Counted from the stretch's first letter, positions 8,095 through 16,929 are shown. The stretch: DNA of 64,000 nucleotides from Chitinophaga sancti (GCF_034424315.1 NZ_CP139972.1:2728001-2792000), one strand, 5' to 3'. Program-made: numbers and translations. Notes: generated by a model from the sequence alone, not told the origin.

Positions 8095-9228
8095 ATGAAG
8101 AAGATTTTTCAGGGTATACTGATGATGTTACTGGCTACAGGAGCTGTAGCACAGGAAAATATTAAACCGATTCAGGACTTTACTGTTCTTAAAAATAATG
8201 CCGCCACACCTGTCAAGGATCAGGGACAAACTGGTACCTGCTGGTGTTTCTCCTCGACTTCGGTGGTGGAATCTGAATGTCTGAGAAAAGGTCTCCCTTC
8301 ACTGGATCTTTCAGAAATGTACGTTGTGCGCAACATTTACATGGAGAAGGCGAAGAACTATATTCACCGCCAGGGCTTTACCCGCTTTGACGAAGGCGGT
8401 CTGGCACATGACTTCATTCATGCTGCAGCAACCTATGGCCTGGTACCTGAGAACGTGTATAGTGGTCTGAAAGACGGACGTACGCGACATGATCATGGTC
8501 CGATGGTAGAAGAGATGAAGGGCTTCCTGGATAGTTTGCTGAAGGTAAAGAGACCATTGCCTGACAACTGGACTGAGCGCGTAAGCAGTATTCTGGATAA
8601 GTACCTGGGTGCGGTTCCGGCTTCCTTTACATACAATGGAAAAAACTATACGGCCCTGACTTTTGCAAAGGAAGTGGTGAAGTTTTCACCTGATGATTAT
8701 GTGAACCTGACTTCATTTACAGATCATGCTTACTATGCACCTTTTATTGTGCAGGTTCCTGATAATGTGTCTAATGGGGCTTATTACAACCTGCCGCTGG
8801 ATGAGATGGTGAGTGTAGCCAAAACGGCTGTAACGAAGGGATATACAGTGCTGTGGGATACGGATATGAGTAATAGAGGATGGCTGACGGGTAAGGGATA
8901 TGGTTTATATCCGACTGAAGATTCACTGTTAAAGAAAGTTCCTTTCAATCCGGATCTGAGTGAGAAGGTGGCGACTGCGGCTGACAGACAACGTTTGTAT
9001 GAGGAGCTGATAACAGAAGATGATCACCTGATGCAGATTACAGGCTTAGGTAAGACAGCAGGTGGTAAGGAGTTTTTTATTGTGAAGAATTCATGGGGTC
9101 CGAAGGCGGGGCCTTTTGAGGGGTATATGCATGTGTCTCTTCCTTATTTTGCGATGAATACGATTACGATGGTGGTGCCAAGAGCTGTGCTGGATAAAGG
9201 AACGCTGAGTAAACTGGGCTTGAAATAA
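8095..9228 (+). CDS. Secreted papain-like (C1B, bleomycin hydrolase/PepC type) cysteine peptidase
   Basis: A 377-residue protein with a signal peptide (residues 1-19, ending AVA before QEN). The papain triad is visible: oxyanion Gln in KDQGQTGTCWCFSS with catalytic Cys49, His311 in EDDHLMQITG, and Asn332 in VKNSWGPKAG. Length and the LDLSEMYVVRNIYMEKA segment fit family C1B, which are normally cytosolic aminopeptidases. This one carries an export signal and presumably works in the periplasm. It stands alone between two terminators. A possible promoter (TATCTTTA) lies about 30 bases upstream. Confidence 0.88.
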   Translation: MKKIFQGILMMLLATGAVAQENIKPIQDFTVLKNNAATPVKDQGQTGTCWCFSSTSVVESECLRKGLPSLDLSEMYVVRNIYMEKAKNYIHRQGFTRFDEGGLAHDFIHAAATYGLVPENVYSGLKDGRTRHDHGPMVEEMKGFLDSLLKVKRPLPDNWTERVSSILDKYLGAVPASFTYNGKNYTALTFAKEVVKFSPDDYVNLTSFTDHAYYAPFIVQVPDNVSNGAYYNLPLDEMVSVAKTAVTKGYTVLWDTDMSNRGWLTGKGYGLYPTEDSLLKKVPFNPDLSEKVATAADRQRLYEELITEDDHLMQITGLGKTAGGKEFFIVKNSWGPKAGPFEGYMHVSLPYFAMNTITMVVPRAVLDKGTLSKLGLK

Positions 9229-9329
9229 GAATAAGGCAGTTATTGGCTTAGATACAATGCAGGATTTTAGTTTACATCACAAAAGGTATTCATTGCATCC
9301 GATACAGTAATTGCCATACATATCCAAAT

Positions 9330-9367
9330 AAAAAGCCGCTCCAGTCCTAAGGCTGGAGCGGCTTTTT
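9330..9367. terminator. Bidirectional terminator between converging genes
   Basis: GCCGCTCCAG (9335-9344) pairs with CTGGAGCGGC (9353-9362), flanked by five As on one side and five Ts on the other. It serves the peptidase gene from the left and the acylphosphatase gene from the right. Confidence 0.9.
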
Positions 9368-9426
9368 ATTTGCTGGCATGGGTTGCAAAAGGCAATATCT
9401 TTATTTATATAGTGATTGAATGGCTA

Positions 9427-9702
9427 TTAGTGCGAGACTTCGAAGGTTCTGAAGTCCTGTACCTGCCCCGGTTCGATTGTAATACCTGTTACCTTGGCTA
9501 GTGGCGGTCCCTGACGACACCAGGCGATGAACGCTTCCATTGGCGCCTCCTCCCCTTCTGCGGCAATCCAGACACTACCATCGGGTAAGTTTTTAACCTG
9601 TCCTTTGATATCAAGCCCATCTGCGGTCCGCTTGGTATTAGTTCTGAAGAAGACACCCTGCACCTTGCCTTTTACAATAATGACTTTGTGTATCTTTTGC
9701 AT
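9427..9702 (-). CDS. acyP: Acylphosphatase
   Basis: A 91-residue protein, the usual length for this family, which hydrolyses carboxyl-phosphate bonds such as in acetyl or carbamoyl phosphate. The catalytic Arg (R20 in KVQGVFFRTNTKR) and the catalytic Asn (N38 in GQVKNLPDGSV) are both present, and the fold (strand, helix, two strands, helix, strand) is readable. It is a cytosolic enzyme. It is a lone gene, converging on the peptidase gene through a shared terminator. Confidence 0.93.
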   Translation of the reverse strand: MQKIHKVIIVKGKVQGVFFRTNTKRTADGLDIKGQVKNLPDGSVWIAAEGEEAPMEAFIAWCRQGPPLAKVTGITIEPGQVQDFRTFEVSH

Positions 9703-9885
9703 TGTTGTGCTGTTACTGTTGTAAAATATGTGTTGTGAACATATTAAATCTACGAACAGTCAGGGGGAATTTAAAATTAATCTGCCAGGTGCCGGCAGGA
9801 CCTGACGAATAGCAGTTTGGGAGTAGCTGACAGCCGCTTTCTTTTGCAACAAATGCCTCCATTTCTACTCCAACCTCATGCATCA

Positions 9886-10503
9886 CTACGCTGCATAATT
9901 AAACAACGTATGCTCATGCCCACGCAATGCTTCATCTCCAAAGAAGAACTCCTTCACCGTCTCGTATTGCCCGCCTGCCGCTGGTTTCCGCAATAATGTA
10001 AAACTCTTGCACTGAAAACTGCGCACAAATACCTGGTTGTAAAAATGATCATATACCAGATCAAACTCACGGGTGTTTATCCCCCTGGCAATCGTGATAT
10101 GCGGTTTATATGGAGAAGATTTGATATCGAATTCCTGCAGAATCCTTTTGTGCAATTCTACTATCGGCTTAGGATTCGCTACATTGATAAAGATCGTGCG
10201 CTTATCCTCCTGCTGTTCGAAGTGATCAAAACGGGAAGTATATAAGGTGAACCCTGATTGTCTGCCGGCAATAGTATCTAAAAGGCTGACAAAATCATCC
10301 TCAAAACGCACTGGAAATACAGAGCGGAAAAGACTGATGTTAGCCTGTGAGAATTGGGTATTGCCCATACCCAGCTCCTGGGCGATCATCCGCTTTAAAG
10401 CCATTACATCATTGTTGATATGAGTACCGGGATCAACTACCAATAAGTAGTCATACAATAATTCCTGTTCAGGAATGACGTTATTATTTGTAATCATAAC
10501 CAA
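9886..10503 (-). CDS. 2H phosphoesterase / 2'-5' RNA ligase-like protein with one altered HxT motif
   Basis: A 205-residue protein resembling the 2'-5' RNA ligase/cyclic phosphodiesterase family, which uses two HxT/S motifs. The second motif is intact (KPHITIARG, H135-T137). At the expected place of the first one the sequence reads QANISLFRS, so His is replaced by Asn55 while the Ser57 stays. It may be a catalytically reduced or re-purposed member. The start ATG is preceded by no strong Shine-Dalgarno site, as usual in this phylum. A shorter start at the third residue is equally possible. Confidence 0.7.
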   Translation of the reverse strand: MVMITNNNVIPEQELLYDYLLVVDPGTHINNDVMALKRMIAQELGMGNTQFSQANISLFRSVFPVRFEDDFVSLLDTIAGRQSGFTLYTSRFDHFEQQEDKRTIFINVANPKPIVELHKRILQEFDIKSSPYKPHITIARGINTREFDLVYDHFYNQVFVRSFQCKSFTLLRKPAAGGQYETVKEFFFGDEALRGHEHTLFNYAA

Positions 10504-10644
10504 ATAAGTTTTGAACTTAAAGTGTATTGGTTATTTGAATATTGACATTACAAATATAGAGTCTTTATTTTAGAATTGCTAATTTATTTAGCAATTTTTG
10601 CTAATTATTTTCTTTTAATACTAAAAACGATAGCAAGCACCTCC

Positions 10645-10689
10645 ATAAAAAAACCGATACAGCAGCCATATAAATGGCTACCATACCGG
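10645..10689 (-). terminator. Terminator of the rpmE2/GlmU-like/tpiA unit
   Basis: On the minus strand an AGCCAT/ATGGCT hairpin with a TTAT loop, extended by a partly paired CCGGTAT/GTATCGG base, runs into seven Ts (10647-10653). Confidence 0.7.
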
Positions 10690-10712
10690 AGTAAATTAAA
10701 CTATGTATTGGC

Positions 10713-11474
10713 TTATGCCAGTGCTTTAACGATTGCTACGAAATCAGCAGCTACCAGGGATGCACCGCCGATCAGACCACCATCTACGTCAGGGCAGGAG
10801 AACAGCTCAACAGCATTACCTGGTTTCGCGCTACCACCATACAGGATAGAGATGTTCAATGCAGCTTCGCGGCCATATTTAGCAGCGATCTGTGCTCTGA
10901 TAAAGGCGTGCATGTCCTGCGCCTGTGCTGCGCTTGCAGTCAGACCAGTACCGATCGCCCAGATTGGCTCATAAGCGATCACAACATTCTTCAGCTGCTC
11001 AACTGTCAGATGATACAGGCTTTCTTCCAGTTGTTTTGCAACATATTCATTCTGGGTTTCAGATTTTCTCACTTCCAGTGGCTCACCGCAACAGAAAAGT
11101 GGTTTTAAACCATTCGCCAGGGCCAGGTCAATCTTTTTAGCCAGTACCGCGTTGCTTTCCTGGAAGTATTCTCTTCTTTCAGAGTGACCCAGGATTACGT
11201 AGTCTACGCCTACAGACTGCAGCATTTCAGCTGATACCTCACCAGTATAAGCACCAGATTTTTCTGACGCACTGTTCTGTGATGCCAGGAAGAAACCAGG
11301 ATTGTTCTTTATTAACGCTTTTGCTTTCACCAGATAAGGGAAAGGAGTCGCAAATACTACTTCCTGTCCTTCCTTTAAATGCAGACCTGCAGCCAGTACG
11401 TCATTGATCAGTTGCTCACCCTGCGCGAGGGTCAGGTTCATTTTCCAGTTTCCTGCAACGATTTTTTTTCTCAT
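10713..11474 (-). CDS. tpiA: Triosephosphate isomerase
   Basis: A 253-residue glycolytic enzyme interconverting dihydroxyacetone phosphate and glyceraldehyde 3-phosphate. The active-site residues are all present: Asn9 and Lys11 in AGNWKMN, His97 in ILGHSERR and Glu169 in AYEPIWAIGTG. The phosphate-binding YGGSAKPGN and GGLIGGAS loops are near the C-terminus. It starts 31 bases after the GlmU-like gene and is probably co-transcribed with it. Confidence 0.97.
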   Translation of the reverse strand: MRKKIVAGNWKMNLTLAQGEQLINDVLAAGLHLKEGQEVVFATPFPYLVKAKALIKNNPGFFLASQNSASEKSGAYTGEVSAEMLQSVGVDYVILGHSERREYFQESNAVLAKKIDLALANGLKPLFCCGEPLEVRKSETQNEYVAKQLEESLYHLTVEQLKNVVIAYEPIWAIGTGLTASAAQAQDMHAFIRAQIAAKYGREAALNISILYGGSAKPGNAVELFSCPDVDGGLIGGASLVAADFVAIVKALA

Positions 11475-11505
11475 ATTTATCGCTATTGTTAATGATATAT
11501 TGAAT

Positions 11506-12810
11506 CTAAGATTTCACTTTTGTATATACAGCTTTCAGCAGCCGCTCTTCCACATCTCCCAGTTCCTGTCCTTTAAACCGCATCCACTGTCGCGCATCCC
11601 GCAAAGCCTCCATTTCCCTGTAAGGTTCAGGCTGTACCCCACCCCATGAAAAGGAAGGCACGAACTTAGGCGGGAATTCGCTTCCAAAGATATTACACGA
11701 AACGCCAATTACAGTGCCCGTATTAAACATTGTACCGATACCACTCCGGCTATAATCGCCCATGATCAGCCCACACTTGGTGCCGGCAGGGATCGCCTCA
11801 TTCTTTGCCTCGACCCAAACCCGCACTGTACCGGCGTTGTTCTTCAGGTTGGAATTAGTGGTATTCCCTCCCAGGTTACACCACTCACCCAGCACAGCAT
11901 CTCCCAGGTAGCCATCATGGCCTTTGTTGGAATAGCCCAGCATCACTACGTTCTTGATCTCTCCTCCCCCTACACTACCAGGTCCCAGCGTGGTCGCACC
12001 ATATATCTTAGTACCCATCTTCAGTACTGCCCCCTCACAAAGAGCCAGCGGACCTCTGATGAGACACCCTTCCATTACTTCAGCTCCTTTTGCAATATAA
12101 ATAGGCCCCGTCTTTCCGTTCAGTATACTGTGTTCTACCACAGCACCCGGCTCCAGGAAGATATTTTCCGCACCACTCACCTGGTTAGATCCGGGTATCG
12201 GGGCAGAAATACGGCCTTCCGTAAGCAGGGAAAAGTCCTGCCGCAAAGCACTATCATTTAATCGAAAAATATCCCATGGATACGTCAGCTGCTGTACTGA
12301 TTCCTGATAGTTCAGATGCTCAACAGCAGCAGAATGATGAACCGTCAAGGCTGATGAATCCCCACCAGGATGCCCGGAATCACCAGCAAACAGATCAGAA
12401 TCGCCAGCCAGTAATGAATCCACACCCAAAGAACCGGCACCACCCGCCTCCAACAAACCACGCCCCTCCAATCTCATACTCCCCGCTACCACCACCTTCG
12501 CCACCAACATCCCCTCCCTATACAACTCCTGCCCCGTTCTTAATGCCTGAACCGCCGCTACCAACTGCCTATCCGGCAATACATGCCCATTGATCAACAC
12601 ACATTGATCCTCTGCATTAATAACCTGAAGGGGGAATTTTTCCTGCAAGTAAGGAAGGGTCAGAAAGCTGGCGCTGGCATTAAGCCACCGCTCCCATTTT
12701 TCTCTTATGGTAAGTATCCCTACACGGATGGCCGCCACCGGCCGGGTATGAGTGAAAGGGTACAACAAATCGCGTGCAGGAGTGTCAAAAAGAATATAAC
12801 GCCGCTCCAT
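11506..12810 (-). CDS. GlmU-like protein: degenerate nucleotidyltransferase N-domain plus left-handed beta-helix
   Basis: A 434-residue protein. The C-terminal half (about 215-390) is built of hexapeptide repeats (IFLEPGAVVEHSILNG, IYIAKGAEVMEGCLIRGP), a left-handed beta-helix as in GlmU and related acyltransferases. The N-terminal half (MERRYILFDTPARDLLYPFT) corresponds to the sugar-nucleotidyltransferase part but lacks the GxGTRM loop, so nucleotide transfer is doubtful. Residues 122-153 form a low-complexity Gly/Asp/Ser insertion (AGDSDLFAGDSGHPGGDSS). Such proteins are common in Bacteroidota and are often annotated as putative sugar-nucleotidyl transferases. It sits between rpmE2 and tpiA on the same strand. 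Confidence 0.8.
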   Translation of the reverse strand: MERRYILFDTPARDLLYPFTHTRPVAAIRVGILTIREKWERWLNASASFLTLPYLQEKFPLQVINAEDQCVLINGHVLPDRQLVAAVQALRTGQELYREGMLVAKVVVAGSMRLEGRGLLEAGGAGSLGVDSLLAGDSDLFAGDSGHPGGDSSALTVHHSAAVEHLNYQESVQQLTYPWDIFRLNDSALRQDFSLLTEGRISAPIPGSNQVSGAENIFLEPGAVVEHSILNGKTGPIYIAKGAEVMEGCLIRGPLALCEGAVLKMGTKIYGATTLGPGSVGGGEIKNVVMLGYSNKGHDGYLGDAVLGEWCNLGGNTTNSNLKNNAGTVRVWVEAKNEAIPAGTKCGLIMGDYSRSGIGTMFNTGTVIGVSCNIFGSEFPPKFVPSFSWGGVQPEPYREMEALRDARQWMRFKGQELGDVEERLLKAVYTKVKS

Positions 12811-12882
12811 AAGGGGATAAAAATAGAAAATCCCATCGAAAAAATCGATGGGATCTCCATTAAATTATTTGACAGGCCTGTA

Positions 12883-13134
12883 CTAGGCTTTCTTACCGTA
12901 GCGTTTGTTGAACTTGTCGATACGACCTGCTGTATCCACCAGCACGTTCTTTCCAGTGTAGAAAGGATGTGAAGTATTGGAAATTTCAAGCTTGATCACT
13001 GGATATTCGTTACCATCTTCCCACTTGATAGTTTCTTTAGTAGGAGCTGTAGACTTGCTCAAGAAAGTATGTCCATTAGACATATCTTTGAATATTACAA
13101 ACCTGTAATTTTCCGGATGGATTCCCTGTTTCAT
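12883..13134 (-). CDS. rpmE2: 50S ribosomal protein L31 type B
   Basis: An 83-residue protein beginning [21 protein letters not shown] and ending [11 protein letters not shown]. It lacks the CxxC zinc pair of type A L31, so it is the zinc-free type B form. An in-frame ATG 51 bases upstream would add a basic extension ([13 protein letters not shown]), but the family start is at MKQGIHP. A promoter at 13246-13276 predicts an mRNA leader of about 105 bases, leaving room for translational control. Confidence 0.95.
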   Translation of the reverse strand: MKQGIHPENYRFVIFKDMSNGHTFLSKSTAPTKETIKWEDGNEYPVIKLEISNTSHPFYTGKNVLVDTAGRIDKFNKRYGKKA

Positions 13135-13245
13135 CAGAATTTTAGTTTTCTTTTTTTTTACCAGATGCAACCTTCGCATATTCATTCTTCTACAATCGAT
13201 GAACGCTAATGCCAGGTTTCATACCAATATTTATAATACAGGCTG

Positions 13246-13276
13246 CAAAGGTAATTATTTATTTTAAATTTCCAGA
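13246..13276 (-). promoter_or_regulatory. Primary-sigma promoter of rpmE2
   Basis: On the minus strand TCTG, a 19-base spacer and TACCTTTG: a perfect -7 element and three of four -33 bases at the consensus spacing. Confidence 0.7.
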
Positions 13277-13294
13277 CTTTTAGACTGAATTATT

Positions 13295-13786
13295 TTAATC
13301 TTTCATATTCACATACTGAAGCGGAATGTTCAGATTGCCCGTTCTCAGTAATTGTATAACCTCCTGAAGATCATCTCTCTTCTTACCAGTCACGCGTACG
13401 ATGTCGTCCATAATAGCCGCCTGTACCTTTGAGCCGGAATCCTTAATCATCTTCACGATCTTCTTGGAATCTTCCTGCTTGATGCCGTTGCGTACGGTAA
13501 TATCTTTTTTTACCACTTTACCACTCTGGTAATGGGCTTTAGTCAGGTCATAAATATTTGCATCCAGACCCTGCTTGATCGTCCGATTGAGCAATACATC
13601 AATCACCTGGTCCAGTTTCATTTCGCTCTCTACTTCAATAACCAGACTCAGATCTTTCTTATTGAGTTCAATATTGACATGAGAACCTTTGAAATCGTAC
13701 CTGTTGGTGATTTCCTTATTTACCGTATTTATCGCATTGTCAAGTGTCTGTGTATCCACTTTGCTAACAATATCAAAGGATGGCAT
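13295..13786 (-). CDS. YajQ family cyclic-di-GMP/nucleotide-binding protein
   Basis: A 163-residue protein starting MPSFDIVSKVDTQTLDNAIN, the canonical YajQ (UPF0234) N-terminus, and ending IPLQYVNMKD. An in-frame upstream start would add 23 residues not found in the family. In Xanthomonas a relative binds cyclic di-GMP and acts with a transcription factor; elsewhere the family is described as nucleotide- or RNA-binding, so the role here is open. A perfect -7 element (TATATTTG on the minus strand, 13814-13821) lies about 28 bases before the ATG. Confidence 0.92.
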   Translation of the reverse strand: MPSFDIVSKVDTQTLDNAINTVNKEITNRYDFKGSHVNIELNKKDLSLVIEVESEMKLDQVIDVLLNRTIKQGLDANIYDLTKAHYQSGKVVKKDITVRNGIKQEDSKKIVKMIKDSGSKVQAAIMDDIVRVTGKKRDDLQEVIQLLRTGNLNIPLQYVNMKD

Positions 13787-13813
13787 AATTGAATAATTTT
13801 TTGTGACAGAAGG

Positions 13814-13821
13814 CAAATATA
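13814..13821 (-). promoter_or_regulatory. -7 element (TATATTTG) of the YajQ gene
   Basis: A perfect TAnnTTTG on the minus strand; the -33 element is poor. The predicted leader is about 20 bases, which also supports the downstream ATG as start. Confidence 0.55.
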
Positions 13822-13857
13822 AATATGAATTAGGAAATAGCGACCATTGTAGCATAT

Positions 13858-13889
13858 AAAAAGAAAAACCCCGGAACGTTTTCCGGGGT
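13858..13889 (-). terminator. Terminator of the sigma/anti-sigma/head-GIN operon
   Basis: CCCCGGAA (13869-13876) and TTCCGGGG (13881-13888) form an eight-pair stem; on the minus strand it runs into TTTTTCTTTTT. Confidence 0.88.
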
Positions 13890-13956
13890 AATTCCCTTCC
13901 TAGGCAGGGAACAGTGTCACTTGAATCTACAAGCGACCAACAACTCTCTTTTTCTA

Positions 13957-14673
13957 TTAGTCTATCTTCGTCACCTTTGAGGAGCCTGAAGATGACTGGT
14001 TAATGGAAGGATTACCTTTGTAACGAATTTTCGCACCACCAGACACGCTGATGTCCAGTTTCTTCTCTGCATTCACTGCCAGGTCACCACTACCAGACAC
14101 ACCTACCTCAACATTCTCAGATTTCAGGGCCAGTGCATCTACACTCGCAGATCCTGATATACCATATTCAACCTTTGTCACATTCCCTCTCAATGCTATC
14201 TTGGTAGAACCAGATACACCTATCTCCAGCTTTTCTGCATTCAGTTCCATATCAATGATCACACTACCGCTAATCCCCAGTTCTACCTTATCCCCTTTCA
14301 GCGTTCCCTTACTATAAAAGCCACCAGAACCGCTTGCTGCCAGCTCCTTTATTTCTGCCATGCTAACATTTACAGTGATCTTTTGTGTAGGCTTAATATC
14401 GTAACCTTTTTTTACATGCAGTTGCAACTCGCCGTTTTCTATATCTGTTACGATATAAGGCAGTAAATTATCATCCGCCTCTATTTCAATGTTCGTACCT
14501 GAACCAGGTGTGATATATACATTGAAACTACCAGAAGCTGCAATGCTTTTGAAGGCAGAGGCAGATCTTGATTCTTTTTTAATAGTTCCGCTGCCGGTTA
14601 TACGATCTTTTTGTGCAAATACATTTACACTGGCTAACATGAGCATGAGGAATGCAATAGCTGTCGTTTTCAT
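13957..14673 (-). CDS. Head GIN domain (DUF2807) secreted protein
   Basis: A 238-residue protein with a signal peptide (cleavage near VFA before QKD). The body is a putative auto-transporter adhesin head GIN domain: it starts ITGSGTIKKESR and repeats the GSG/SGS motif at regular strand spacing (LAASGSGGF, LGISGSVII, IGVSGSTKI, YGISGSASV, VGVSGSGDL, ISVSGGAKI), giving a parallel beta-helix. The family is widespread in Bacteroidota as an exported surface-associated protein of uncertain role. It is the last gene of the sigma factor operon, 36 bases after the preceding gene. Confidence 0.9.
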   Translation of the reverse strand: MKTTAIAFLMLMLASVNVFAQKDRITGSGTIKKESRSASAFKSIAASGSFNVYITPGSGTNIEIEADDNLLPYIVTDIENGELQLHVKKGYDIKPTQKITVNVSMAEIKELAASGSGGFYSKGTLKGDKVELGISGSVIIDMELNAEKLEIGVSGSTKIALRGNVTKVEYGISGSASVDALALKSENVEVGVSGSGDLAVNAEKKLDISVSGGAKIRYKGNPSINQSSSGSSKVTKID

Positions 14674-14709
14674 AAATTGTGTTATTTAAAAGTTTATAAG
14701 GGGATGGAA

Positions 14710-15795
14710 TTAGTTTGATCCGAATGAAACATCACTGTATACACCGTTTATTTCCAGTGTAGGCGATTGTTCACTACCTGTGGAGGTAATCGCATTATAG
14801 CTAACCCTGGAAGCTTTCTTCACAGAGCTTTCACTCTTCATCGCCAGGCCATTATTGCGCACATCACCATTGTTCAGCGTAATCCTGAACTGCAAAGGAA
14901 TACGGGCAGGCATTCCCTGCAATTTGATATCTGCATAAGTAAGCGTGATCGACCCACCTTTGAAATTATTCCCAAAGCTCTTCACTTTCAGATCTCCATA
15001 CACCAGCTTTGCATTGAGTTCTCCCATTAATTCACCGATTGAAAAATCCGAATAATTACATCCTATGTTCAGGGTGCCCGCCTTTACAACTTTATAATCA
15101 TCATAATTCGACTTTGAATCCAGCGCGCTCACTGTACCCAGTTCATATTCGGAATAGTTCGACCTTGTATTGAGGGAGCCGATATTATCACATTTCAGGT
15201 TAGAATAATTAGCCCGGACAGTAAGTGCATCTGCTTTGCCAATACGGCCCTTATCGCAATAATTCATATTCAGCGTTAACGACTTTTGCACTTCCTTAAT
15301 ATCGTAGGTACAATAGTTTAAACCCATCGTAGCAGGAAAACTCAGTACATCTGTAAACACATCTCCGAAATTATTATCCAGCTCCAGCTTACGCAGGTTC
15401 TCAGGCACGTAAACTTCATAATCAATATTCACATAGTCCTTGCTATCTCTTTTAGCTCCCCAGTTAAACAGCTTACCTGTTCCCAGCGGATGATAACTTG
15501 TTTGCAGGGAGATCTCTCCGTTCGCATTGCTCTCTTCAATGTCTACCATGTTCGCAGAGTTCTGCGCCTCTGAAGGATTCTTACCAAAACCGGTGATGGT
15601 GATGATCGCCTTCACATTGCCCTGCTTCCAGGTATGAATAATGATCTTGCCATATTTATTAGATATAGCCAATACCGAATTACTGCCATTCGCATATTCT
15701 TTCGCTATCACTCGTTTGAATTCACTGTCCCCTTTTTTCCCAAATGCCATAACTGGCAATAACAGTAGTAGTAGTATTTTAAAGTTCTCTTTCAT
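14710..15795 (-). CDS. Exported adhesin-like beta-helical protein, unknown function
   Basis: A 361-residue protein with a signal peptide (MKENFKILLLLLLPVMAFG before KKG). The middle repeats short strands with Asn/Asp turns (LTVRANYSNLKCDNIGSLN, TRSNYSEYELGTVSALD, SKSNYDDYKVVKAGTLN), with NYS/NYD about every 20 residues, consistent with a beta-helix akin to DUF4097/head-GIN proteins. It overlaps the anti-sigma gene by 17 bases and so is translationally coupled to it. It is presumably surface or periplasmic. No enzymatic motif was seen. Confidence 0.75.
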   Translation of the reverse strand: MKENFKILLLLLLPVMAFGKKGDSEFKRVIAKEYANGSNSVLAISNKYGKIIIHTWKQGNVKAIITITGFGKNPSEAQNSANMVDIEESNANGEISLQTSYHPLGTGKLFNWGAKRDSKDYVNIDYEVYVPENLRKLELDNNFGDVFTDVLSFPATMGLNYCTYDIKEVQKSLTLNMNYCDKGRIGKADALTVRANYSNLKCDNIGSLNTRSNYSEYELGTVSALDSKSNYDDYKVVKAGTLNIGCNYSDFSIGELMGELNAKLVYGDLKVKSFGNNFKGGSITLTYADIKLQGMPARIPLQFRITLNNGDVRNNGLAMKSESSVKKASRVSYNAITSTGSEQSPTLEINGVYSDVSFGSN

Positions 15796-16330
15796 AATTT
15801 GACTGCTTTGGCTTAACGGGCTGTTTCTCTCTCAACTCATCAAGTATTTTATCAAGAAGGTCCAGCTTCAACTGATAATAGCGGACCATAGCTGCTTTAA
15901 TTCGTTCATTCCCCGGGTTCTGAATCAGTTCCGTTTCCAATACCTTATAGGTATCATTGCGTAGTTCCAGTTCCTTACGGGCAGCACTATCCAGGCCCAG
16001 CACGGCTGTTGGATAGGCTTTGATTTCAGACAGGCGCTTTTCTATCTGGGAAGTATAGTACATACCGGCCTCCTGCATCTCTGGCGAAACTGTTGCTACC
16101 TGCTGTTGTTTCTTCGTTTGCAGGAACTGGAAGATGACAATAGTATTCACCACGAGTACCAGTACTACTGCTACTTTGAGCCAATTGCGCCCCAACATTT
16201 GCAACACTTTTCCTTTTTTCTGTGGTACCAGCTCCTTCTCAAGTTTATCCCACAAAGCGGGCCTGGGTCCGGGCTGCTCAAAATCTGAACGGTGTTGCCT
16301 GATAAAATCCTCAAAACTCTGTTCTGGCAT
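15779..16330 (-). CDS. Single-pass membrane anti-sigma factor (candidate)
   Basis: A 183-residue protein. Residues 1-50 are cytosolic and acidic/basic (MPEQSFEDFIRQHRSDF, RPALWDKLEKEL), residues 51-70 are one membrane segment, and the last 110 are helical and lie outside. Its start shares one base with the stop of the ECF sigma gene (TGATG), the usual arrangement of sigma/anti-sigma pairs. No zinc-binding HxxxCxxC motif is present. The function is inferred mainly from position and topology. Confidence 0.72.
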   Translation of the reverse strand: MPEQSFEDFIRQHRSDFEQPGPRPALWDKLEKELVPQKKGKVLQMLGRNWLKVAVVLVLVVNTIVIFQFLQTKKQQQVATVSPEMQEAGMYYTSQIEKRLSEIKAYPTAVLGLDSAARKELELRNDTYKVLETELIQNPGNERIKAAMVRYYQLKLDLLDKILDELREKQPVKPKQSNYEREL

Positions 16331-16899
16331 CAGCGTATTGCATTTTTTTGTTTAATGATCTGCCGCACTTTATCTTTTGCACGCATGTATTGCGTTTTCA
16401 CAGTAGACTCGGTTATATCCAGCATGGCAGCTATCTCCTTATGGGAGTACTCTTCAAAGATGTAAAGGTTCAGCACAGTACGGTAACCATGCGGTAAACC
16501 CTGTATAGCATCCCTGATAGCGGAAACTGTCCAGGCAAAACTATCTTCGTCCAATCCTCCTTTCTCTTCTGCGACTTCTATATTGTCCACTTCTTCGAAA
16601 TACACTTTCTTCCTGCGCAGGTGGCTCAGACAGTGGTTTACCACGATCCGCTTGATCCAGGCCGTTACACTACCCGCGTTTTCAAGGCGGTCAATGTTCC
16701 GGAAAATCTGCATAAAAGCTTCCTGCAGTGTGTCTTCAGCATCAGCCACATTACCAGTCATACGCAGACAGATGTTGTACATTGCTTCTGAATAAGCATT
16801 GTACAGCTCGCGGAACGCGCGAACCTCTCCCTTTTTGCACTGGGCTACCAGGTGATCTGTTATTATAGTCTGATTCAAGTTGTTGGCTGATGCTTGCAT
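16330..16899 (-). CDS. ECF-type RNA polymerase sigma factor
   Basis: A 189-residue protein with region 2 at about 20-95 (FRELYNAYSEAMYNICLRMTG, AEDTLQEAFMQIFRNI, TAWIKRIVVNHCLSHLRRKK) and region 4 at about 130-185 (YRTVLNLYIFEEYSHKEIAAM, ITESTVKTQYMRAKDKVRQ). It heads an operon with an anti-sigma factor and two exported beta-helical proteins. A GCAACC/GTCTT promoter ends at its start codon, so the mRNA would be leaderless and the gene probably self-activating. The same promoter motif precedes the outer-membrane gene downstream. Confidence 0.93.
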   Translation of the reverse strand: MQASANNLNQTIITDHLVAQCKKGEVRAFRELYNAYSEAMYNICLRMTGNVADAEDTLQEAFMQIFRNIDRLENAGSVTAWIKRIVVNHCLSHLRRKKVYFEEVDNIEVAEEKGGLDEDSFAWTVSAIRDAIQGLPHGYRTVLNLYIFEEYSHKEIAAMLDITESTVKTQYMRAKDKVRQIIKQKNAIR

Positions 16900-16903
16900 A
16901 ATA

Positions 16904-16929
16904 AAGACAATATTTTTAAAAAAGGTTGC
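16904..16929 (-). promoter_or_regulatory. ECF promoter (GCAACC / GTCTT) of the sigma factor operon
   Basis: On the minus strand GCAACC (16929-16924) is followed 17 bases after AAC by TC of GTCTT (16908-16904), typical of group IV sigma factors. The start codon at 16899 lies where transcription should begin. Confidence 0.65.

Noticed and set aside
9703..9885. tRNA or small RNA gene in the acylphosphatase upstream gap
   Set aside because: Only a short CAGGT/ACCTG dyad is visible, with no cloverleaf, promoter or terminator.
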